Shown one piece after another: positions 32,953 through 38,139 of a DNA stretch of 38,139 nucleotides (the stretch's first letter is position 1; every line of letters begins with the position of its first letter). The position numbers were made by a program, and so were the translations under genes. The notes beneath the pieces are model-generated. The model did not search any database and was not told where the DNA came from. It saw only the letters and a program-made list of their open reading frames with translations. This DNA is from an uncultured Alphaproteobacteria bacterium (GTDB lineage Bacteria; Pseudomonadota; Alphaproteobacteria; SP197), in NCBI GenBank assembly GCA_938048755.1, contig CALIUG010000055.1, positions 1 through 38,139 of the forward strand, read 5' to 3'.

Positions 32953-33783
32953 GTGGATATGGCGATTTTATCACCCGCGCTGGGCGTGGAAATTTCTGGC
33001 GTCGACCTCTCCAGTCCGCTGGAGGAACATACGGCCGCGCTGTTGCGCCTGGCCTTTTCGGAGCATCACCTGCTTCTGCTGCGTGATCAGGAACTGGACG
33101 AGGCTGCGCAGATCCGCTTTGCCACGCTGTTTGGTCCCATCTCCCACCGCGGCGCCTTCATGAAGCAACGTGACTTCACCCACGTTTCCAACGTGCGCGA
33201 AGACGGCATTCTGGGCGGCGGTATCCTGCACTTTCATTCCGACCACACCTTCTTTCGCCATCCGCTCAAGGCGATCTGCCTTTACGCCCTGGAAATCCCC
33301 GAAAAGGGCGGCGACACGCTCTTCAGCAATGTCGCCATGGCCCATGACCGTCTTTCCGATGCCATGCGGGCACGTCTTGAAAACCGGAGGTCGCTGCAGC
33401 TCTTCGATTATACGGGTGACTACAATCGCCGCACTCTTGCCGAAGATGCGCCCGACGATGCACCGCGCTGCTGGCATGCCCTGACGCGCACCGATGATGC
33501 CGGGCGCAAGGTGCTCTTCATGCACGCGCACACCACCGCAGCCATCGAGGGTCTCTCCCATGACGAGGCCGATTCCCTGATCGATGAGCTGGTCGCCGTG
33601 ATTTCTGCTCCCGAAATCGGCTATCGGCACCGGTGGCGTCCCGGTGACGTTCTCATCTGGAACAACATCACCCTGCAGCACGCCCGCACCGACTTTGACC
33701 CATCCCAACCACGCACGCTGCGTCGCGTCCCCATTGCAGTGGACGAGGCCCAGGCGCGCGACGAAACCGCGACAGCGGCTTGA
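32953..33783 (+). CDS. TauD/TfdA-type 2-oxoglutarate dioxygenase
   Basis: I prefer the GTG start at 32953, with GGAG 10 bases upstream, over the track's 32923; the product has 276 residues. Fe(II) ligands are visible as H95 and D97 (HFHSDHTF) and H243 (NNITLQHART), and the oxoglutarate-binding arginine lies in RTLRRVPI (about R254). Members hydroxylate small substrates such as taurine, aryloxy acids, gamma-butyrobetaine or N-methylated amines. It is the first gene of a five-gene plus-strand cluster, 9 bp ahead of the PgdA-like gene. The substrate cannot be deduced from motifs. Confidence 0.92.
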   Translation: MDMAILSPALGVEISGVDLSSPLEEHTAALLRLAFSEHHLLLLRDQELDEAAQIRFATLFGPISHRGAFMKQRDFTHVSNVREDGILGGGILHFHSDHTFFRHPLKAICLYALEIPEKGGDTLFSNVAMAHDRLSDAMRARLENRRSLQLFDYTGDYNRRTLAEDAPDDAPRCWHALTRTDDAGRKVLFMHAHTTAAIEGLSHDEADSLIDELVAVISAPEIGYRHRWRPGDVLIWNNITLQHARTDFDPSQPRTLRRVPIAVDEAQARDETATAA

Positions 33784-33792
33784 GGAGTATCC

Positions 33793-34638
33793 ATGGCCAC
33801 ACCGATCGTTGACACGGAAGTCAAATGGCCCGGCGGGGCACGCTGCGCCGTCATGCTTTCCTTCGACTTTGATGCCGAGACCCTCTGGATCGGCCGTGAC
33901 CGGGCAAACTGGAAACGGCCGGGCACGCTCTCTCAAGGCAAGTACGGCGCCAAGCTTGGTGTGCCCAAGATCCTGGAGACGCTTGAGGATGCCGGCGTGC
34001 CTGCTACTTTCTTTGTGCCGGGCTGGACTGCGGAGAATCACACCGGCCGGGTCGAGGCGATCCTGGAGCGTGGCCACGAAGTCGGCCATCACAGCTATCT
34101 CCACGAATGGATCGACCCAGAGGATCCCGCCGCCGAGGAGGCCGAACTCGACAAGGGACTTGAAGCGCTGCAGAAAACCGTCGGGGTGGTGCCAAAGGGC
34201 TATCGATCCCCGGCGGGTGAGACCAGCGGCAACATGGTCAAGCTGCTGACCGATCGCGGCTTCGTCTATGACAGCTCCATGATGGACGACATCAATCCCT
34301 ACCGGCACAGGCTGGAGGACGGTTCGCCCGGCGTGATCGAACTGCCCTGGCACTGGAGTCTGGATGACGCGATCTATCTGCTGTTTTCCATCCGCAACCC
34401 GCGCCCAGTCTTCACCAACAGCCACATCATGGAAATCTGGCAGGACGAGTTCCGCGAGATCTATGCCTGGGGTGGGCTCTTCGACCTTGTCATGCACCCT
34501 CAGGTGATCGGACGTCCCTCGCGCATTGCCCTGCTGCGTGAATTTATCGCCTGGATGCAAACCTTCCCTGGCGTCTGGTTTGCCCAGGGCAACCAGATTG
34601 CCGAGGCCTGGGCCGCGCAGGCTGGTGACGACGCATGA
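33793..34638 (+). CDS. PgdA-like polysaccharide deacetylase-fold hydrolase
   Basis: The 281-residue protein has the NodB-type metal site: SFDFD (D25/D27) and H100-SYL-H104 in GHEVGHHSYLHE, then GYRSPAGETS and a late FDLVMHPQVIGRP segment. It resembles Helicobacter PgdA and the PuuE-type imidase/allantoinase group in layout and length. It has no signal peptide, so a cytoplasmic C-N hydrolase acting on a small cyclic imide, ureide or amide is more likely than a peptidoglycan deacetylase. It overlaps the next gene by 4 bp (ATGA). Confidence 0.88.
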   Translation: MATPIVDTEVKWPGGARCAVMLSFDFDAETLWIGRDRANWKRPGTLSQGKYGAKLGVPKILETLEDAGVPATFFVPGWTAENHTGRVEAILERGHEVGHHSYLHEWIDPEDPAAEEAELDKGLEALQKTVGVVPKGYRSPAGETSGNMVKLLTDRGFVYDSSMMDDINPYRHRLEDGSPGVIELPWHWSLDDAIYLLFSIRNPRPVFTNSHIMEIWQDEFREIYAWGGLFDLVMHPQVIGRPSRIALLREFIAWMQTFPGVWFAQGNQIAEAWAAQAGDDA

Positions 34639-35405
34639 GCGGACGCCGCTTTGCCGGCAAGTCGGCGATCGTGACGGGCGCTGCCGGCGGGATCGGGCGT
34701 GCCTGTGCGTTGCGGCTTGCGGGAGAGGGGGCCTCGGTTCTGGCGGTTGATATCAAGGAAGCCGAACTCACCGAAACCGCGACCATGGCCTATGGGTCGA
34801 ACTTCGCCACCATGGTCGCCGACGTTGCCGATCGCACCGCACCTGAACGCATCGTCAGCCAGGCACTGGCGGCCCATGGTGGACTCGACATGCTCATCAA
34901 CAATGCCGGGATCAGCGGGCGTGGCGGTGGCGCAGAGCAGGCAAGCGACGCGGAATGGGACAGCGTCCTCGACATGAACGTCTCATCGGTTTTCCGCATG
35001 TCGCGCGCGGCGTTGCCGCACATTACGAAACCCGGCGGTAAGATCGTCCAGATCAGTTCGGTTTTCGGCCTCGTCGGATTTCCGCAGTCAGCGGCCTATG
35101 CCGCAGCCAAGGCGGGCGTTGCGCAACTCACGCGCCAGATGGTTGCCGATTGCGGGCCCCAGGGCATCAACGTCAATGCCATTGCACCCGGTGTCATCGA
35201 CACACCGATGACCACCGAACGCATCCACAACGATGCCTGGTACAACGAGGCCATGATCAAGAACACCCCCATGGGCGTAGGCAGGCCCGAGGACATCGCA
35301 GGGGTCGTTGCCTTCCTGTGTTCGGACGATGCACGGTATGTGAACGGTCAGGTCATCGCCGTTGACGGCGGCTGGTTGGCGGCCCGCTACTGGCCGAGGG
35401 ATTGA
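34635..35405 (+). CDS. Short-chain dehydrogenase/reductase
   Basis: The 256-residue classical SDR has TGAAGGIG (14-21), NNAG (89-92), QISS (139-142) and the catalytic Y155-xxx-K159; the aspartate at 39 (VDI) suggests NAD rather than NADP. It is coupled by ATGA overlap to the PgdA-like gene. It probably oxidises an alcohol or hydroxy acid produced in the pathway. It is separated from the second dioxygenase by a 116-bp palindromic repeat. Confidence 0.92.
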   Translation: MSGRRFAGKSAIVTGAAGGIGRACALRLAGEGASVLAVDIKEAELTETATMAYGSNFATMVADVADRTAPERIVSQALAAHGGLDMLINNAGISGRGGGAEQASDAEWDSVLDMNVSSVFRMSRAALPHITKPGGKIVQISSVFGLVGFPQSAAYAAAKAGVAQLTRQMVADCGPQGINVNAIAPGVIDTPMTTERIHNDAWYNEAMIKNTPMGVGRPEDIAGVVAFLCSDDARYVNGQVIAVDGGWLAARYWPRD

Positions 35406-35424
35406 TGAAGATGAGCCCTCCAGC

Positions 35425-35540
35425 GTGTCATCCCGGCCAAGGGAGTGGAGCGGACGCGAGCCGGGATCTCGGACAGTACAAAGCGCGCGTTCGGCGCATG
35501 ACGAGATCCCGGCTCTCCCTTTGGTCGGCCGGGATGACAC
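35425..35540. repeat. 116-bp long imperfect palindrome (MITE/REP-like)
   Basis: The ends GTGTCATCCCGGCC (35425-35438) and GGCCGGGATGACAC (35527-35540) are perfect 14-bp inverted repeats. Inside them a second perfect 14-bp pair, GAGCCGGGATCTCG (35458-35471) and CGAGATCCCGGCTC (35502-35515), folds into a nested hairpin. The left arm has about 9 more bases between the pairs. It lies in the spacer of the plus-strand cluster and may form a strong RNA structure there. Confidence 0.85.
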
Positions 35541-35574
35541 AACAAGGTGCAGAACAATCTGAAGAGACGAGAGT

Positions 35575-36579
35575 ATGACGTGGGCGAACGGCTACGACAT
35601 CACACCCCTTCCGGACGCGCGGTTCGGCGGCGTCATCACCGTCGAGGACGGCGTGGCGTTCGTTGATGCCGTGGAAGCTGCCCCTGACGAACTGCCCAGT
35701 GCACTGGGTGATGCCGACGGGTTCCTGCTGCTGAAGGGCATGGGTGCAATCTCGGAGGATCCCGAACTCCTCATCCGCCTCTCGCGGCCGTTCGGAGCCG
35801 AAGTCGAGGATTACGCGAAGACCAGCAACCGCACGAACCTGCTGCATCCCCATTCCTCGCACATCATCCGCATTTCCAACCTGCCGCCGATGAACTTTCC
35901 CGCACCCGACCTGCCTGATCCGCCGCGTCTGCCCGATGGCGGGTTGCCCGTTCAGTTTCCCCAGCGGCGCGGCTGGCACACGGACCAGAGCTTCCGGCGT
36001 CCGCCACCCGATATCTCGCTCTTCTATGCCCATCAGCCTGCACCGCGTGATCAGGGCCAGACGCTTTATGCTGACGGGGTTGGTGCCTACCAAGCTCTGC
36101 CGCAGGACCTCAAGGAAAAGGTCGAGGATCTGATGGCGCTCCATGTCGCGCCGTTCAAAGGTTACGGCGAAGATGCGGTGATGAACGGGGAGCCGCCCCA
36201 GGAACTCACCGAGCGTGACGGTCCCCAGGCCCAGCCAGTTGTGCGCGTGCACCCCGTGACCGGTCGCAAGGCACTCTACCTGTGCGAACGCGAACAGATC
36301 GACTGGCGCAACGGTCCCTTTGTGGGCATGGAAGCGGGTATCCATGGCGATGGTGCCAAACTTCTTTATGAACTCATGACGCACTTCACCCAGCCTGCCT
36401 TCACCTATGCCCATCACTGGGACCAGGGTGATCTGGTGATCTATGACAACCGTTGCACGATCCATTCGGCAACCTGGTTTGATACGCAGAAACATGGCCA
36501 CGTCATGTGGCGCACGACGGTCTGGGGTAACCCCGGCCCCGCCTATGACGGCGAAGTCAGAAGCTGGGAAGCGGCATGA
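35575..36579 (+). CDS. TauD/TfdA-type 2-oxoglutarate dioxygenase (second)
   Basis: The 334-residue protein has Fe ligands H135 and D137 (RRGWHTDQSF) and H297 (CTIHSATWF) and the oxoglutarate arginine R313 (MWRTTV). It is longer than the first dioxygenase by about 60 residues, mainly a proline-rich insert just before the HTD motif (residues 102-130). The two are distant relatives, not duplicates. It overlaps the M20 gene by 4 bp. In the same cluster, two dioxygenases suggest two successive hydroxylations or two related substrates. Confidence 0.92.
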   Translation: MTWANGYDITPLPDARFGGVITVEDGVAFVDAVEAAPDELPSALGDADGFLLLKGMGAISEDPELLIRLSRPFGAEVEDYAKTSNRTNLLHPHSSHIIRISNLPPMNFPAPDLPDPPRLPDGGLPVQFPQRRGWHTDQSFRRPPPDISLFYAHQPAPRDQGQTLYADGVGAYQALPQDLKEKVEDLMALHVAPFKGYGEDAVMNGEPPQELTERDGPQAQPVVRVHPVTGRKALYLCEREQIDWRNGPFVGMEAGIHGDGAKLLYELMTHFTQPAFTYAHHWDQGDLVIYDNRCTIHSATWFDTQKHGHVMWRTTVWGNPGPAYDGEVRSWEAA

Positions 36580-37721
36580 GCGCAGGACGCAACGAACCCC
36601 AATTCGATGCCGAGGAAATCTTCGAGGGCATCCGTGACTGGGTGCTGTGTGAAAGCCCAACGGTGCATGTCCCGGGCGTCAACGCCATGATGGACAAGGC
36701 CGAGCAGGCGCTTGCCCGCGTTGGCGCGACCATCGAACGCCAGCCGGGCAGGGACGGTTTTGCCGATATCGTGACAGGCCACATTCCCGGAAAACGCGAG
36801 GGCCCGGGCATTCTGGTGCTGGGCCATCTCGACACCGTGCACATGGTCGGTACGCTCGATGACAAGCTGCCGTTCCGCCGCGAGGGCGACAAGGTCTATG
36901 GCCCCGGCATCTACGACATGAAGGGTGGCATGTTCACGGCCTGGTATGCGCTGGCCCAGCTCCTGCGCGCTGGTGAGACGCCGGAGCTCCCCGTCACCTT
37001 CATGTTCATTTCCGATGAGGAGGTCGGCAGCCCTTCGACCCGCGCACGGATCGAAGAGACCGCCAGGGCGCACAAATACGTCCTGGTGCCCGAACCCGCC
37101 AAGGGTGAGACCGGGCGGCTGGTGACAGGACGCTATGCCTTCCTGCGTTTCACCGTGCATGTCTCGGGCAAGCCCGCCCATGCCGGCTCCCAGCTTGCCC
37201 GCGGTCGTAGCGCAATTGCTGAAATGGCGCGCCAGATCATCGCCATCGAGGACATGACCGACAAGGAAACCGGCGTAACCTACAGCGTCGGCACCATCGA
37301 GGGCGGCACCTTCGTCAATGTCGTTCCCATCGAATGCAGCGCTCAGGTCCTGGCGGTTGCGCCGTTTGCCGAAGCTATGGACGACATCCGCGCCAGGATG
37401 GCCGCGCTTAAACCCTTCAACGCCGATTGCAGCGTTACCGTCGAACCCGGCGCGGTGCGCCCGCTGTTTGAAGCCAGCGAAGGCACCATGGCGCTCTACG
37501 AACAGGCCGAAGCTATCGCAAGGGAGATCGGCTTTGTTCCCGGACACGGCCCCTCGGGCGGCGGTTCTGACGGCAACTTCACCGGAGCCCTGGGTATCCC
37601 CACGCTCGACGGCATGGGCCTGATGGGTGACGGCGCCCACACCCACGAGGAACACGTGCTCTATTCCTCCATGGTGCCCCGCGCGAAGATGATGGCGGGC
37701 CTGTTCCGGACGCTGGCGTAA
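36576..37721 (+). CDS. M20 family metallohydrolase
   Basis: The 381-residue protein has the complete two-zinc site: H84 and D86 (GHLDTVH), bridging D114 (GIYDMKGG), general base E148 with E149 (SDEEVGS), E173 (VPEPAK) and a C-terminal histidine in AHTHEEH. The middle part (about 185-290) is the dimerisation domain with HVSGKPAHAGS. It resembles glutamate carboxypeptidase (CPG2)-like or amidohydrolase members that remove an acyl or amino-acid group. It is the last gene of the plus-strand cluster and ends 18 bp before the GIY-YIG element. Confidence 0.93.
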   Translation: MSAGRNEPQFDAEEIFEGIRDWVLCESPTVHVPGVNAMMDKAEQALARVGATIERQPGRDGFADIVTGHIPGKREGPGILVLGHLDTVHMVGTLDDKLPFRREGDKVYGPGIYDMKGGMFTAWYALAQLLRAGETPELPVTFMFISDEEVGSPSTRARIEETARAHKYVLVPEPAKGETGRLVTGRYAFLRFTVHVSGKPAHAGSQLARGRSAIAEMARQIIAIEDMTDKETGVTYSVGTIEGGTFVNVVPIECSAQVLAVAPFAEAMDDIRARMAALKPFNADCSVTVEPGAVRPLFEASEGTMALYEQAEAIAREIGFVPGHGPSGGGSDGNFTGALGIPTLDGMGLMGDGAHTHEEHVLYSSMVPRAKMMAGLFRTLA

Positions 37722-37739
37722 TACCTACACAAACTACCC

Positions 37740-37773
37740 GACTTGGCCCGGCTTGACCGGGCCATCCATCTCC
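37740..37773. repeat. Left 34-bp terminal inverted repeat with hairpin
   Basis: GACTTGGCCCGGCTTGACCG... is the exact reverse complement of 38106-38139. Internally GGCCCGG (37745-37751) and CCGGGCC (37757-37763) pair around CTTGA. Identity stops sharply at 37774. It could also end transcription of the M20 gene. Confidence 0.95.
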
Positions 37774-37810
37774 AACTCTCTAACCTGATGCCGCCTCGAC
37801 CTATTCTCTG

Positions 37811-38098
37811 ATGCAACCCTGCTTCTATCTCCTTTCGAACAGAAAGAACGGCGCACTCTACGCAGGTTCAACCAGCAATCTTGCTGCACGGATCAACCAG
37901 CACCGAAGTCGGAAACCTGGCAGTTTCAGCGCACGCTACGGTGTCGTGCGTCTTGTGCACGCGGAGTTCTACGAAACCATGCCGGAAGCCATGCAACGGG
38001 AGCGTCGCGTCAAGAAGTGGAAACGTGCCTGGAAGATCGAACTGATTAAGAGGGACAATCCCGCCTGGAACGATCTCTATCTCACGATGCTCTGGTGA
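37811..38098 (+). CDS. Small GIY-YIG endonuclease (95 aa)
   Basis: The 95-residue protein is a single GIY-YIG domain with no added DNA-binding domain. Visible catalytic positions are Y6 (CFYLL, the GIY strand), LYAGST (16-21, the YIG strand), R27 (NLAARINQH), Y43 (SARYGVVRL), the metal-binding glutamate E64 (QRERRVKKW) and N83 (RDNPAWNDL). All the residues usually needed for activity are present. Proteins of this size are often annotated as UvrC-like or excinuclease domain proteins. No Shine-Dalgarno precedes the ATG. The gene is framed by perfect inverted repeats 37 bp upstream and 7 bp downstream, so repeat and nuclease probably form one unit. Confidence 0.92.
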   Translation: MQPCFYLLSNRKNGALYAGSTSNLAARINQHRSRKPGSFSARYGVVRLVHAEFYETMPEAMQRERRVKKWKRAWKIELIKRDNPAWNDLYLTMLW

Positions 38099-38105
38099 TA
38101 GGCTG

Positions 38106-38139
38106 GGAGATGGATGGCCCGGTCAAGCCGGGCCAAGTC
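38106..38139. repeat. Right 34-bp terminal inverted repeat with hairpin
   Basis: This is the exact reverse complement of the left repeat; GGCCCGG (38116-38122) and CCGGGCC (38128-38134) pair around TCAAG. It begins 7 bp after the nuclease stop and ends with the window. Confidence 0.95.

Larger units (their letters stand above)
37740..38139. mobile_element. 400-bp palindrome-bounded GIY-YIG element
   Basis: Perfect 34-bp inverted repeats mark both ends (37740-37773 and 38106-38139) and enclose one small GIY-YIG nuclease gene. Each repeat contains a perfect hairpin, GGCCCGG-loop-CCGGGCC. The unit has no transposase. The right end coincides with the last base of the window, so the right flank and any target-site duplication cannot be seen. 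Classification as mobile is inference from the structure. Confidence 0.65.

Noticed and set aside
32971-34560. 529-residue minus-strand ORF
   Set aside because: It is antisense to the dioxygenase and PgdA-like genes, both of which have complete active sites; its composition is that of a GC-rich shadow frame.

Overview
The window reads as a GC-rich, catabolism-heavy stretch of an alphaproteobacterial chromosome. The evidence is a DUF1127 small protein, GcvA-type LysR regulators, many acyl-CoA dehydrogenase, crotonase, ADP-forming acyl-CoA synthetase and SDR genes, TauD-type dioxygenases, and CCCGG-rich palindromes between genes. I cannot name the genus. I see no tRNA, rRNA, CRISPR array or phage module.

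Layout. 1-1887: 5' part of an ADP-forming acyl-CoA synthetase that runs off the left edge; the ORF track misses it because its stop lies outside. 2073-4805: a secreted degenerate M48-like protein with a cysteine-rich tail, an NAD-dependent epimerase, and a class II aldolase-like protein. 4926-10286: a guanidino-compound island with an AruI-like TPP decarboxylase, a LysR regulator, an amidinotransferase-fold enzyme, two tiny membrane proteins and an agmatinase/guanidinobutyrase-type ureohydrolase. 10368-14772: cytochrome b561, DUF1127 (with its Shine-Dalgarno inside a perfect hairpin), a LysR-SDR pair and a large exported monoheme cytochrome.

14861-23036: a tight six-gene minus-strand operon of crotonase, two acyl-CoA dehydrogenases, two tandem 692-residue acyl-CoA synthetases and a CaiD-like crotonase. 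It looks like a complete activation, dehydrogenation and hydration route for an unusual, perhaps carnitine-like, acyl acid. 23216-25486: a YjbQ protein, an unknown membrane-anchored protein and an MFS transporter. 25643-30276: an SDR, urease alpha and a fused urease gamma-beta gene with no urease accessory genes in view, divergent from a GSA-type aminotransferase. 30279-37721: a lipoprotein, a crotonase/acyl-CoA dehydrogenase pair, and divergently a five-gene plus-strand cluster (TauD dioxygenase, PgdA-like deacetylase, SDR, second TauD dioxygenase, M20 hydrolase).

37740-38139: a 400-bp unit with perfect 34-bp terminal inverted repeats, each containing a perfect hairpin, enclosing one 95-residue GIY-YIG nuclease gene. 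The window ends on the last base of the right repeat. This compact nuclease-plus-palindrome unit is the best candidate here for an undescribed mobile system. The urease pair without maturation genes is second.

How the genes may work together (inference): ureohydrolases acting on guanidino acids release urea, which the urease could consume. The aminotransferase, SDRs, CoA enzymes and dioxygenases would process the remaining carbon skeletons. Nearly every convergent gene pair is separated by only 2-12 bp, so transcripts from opposite strands probably overlap at their 3' ends.
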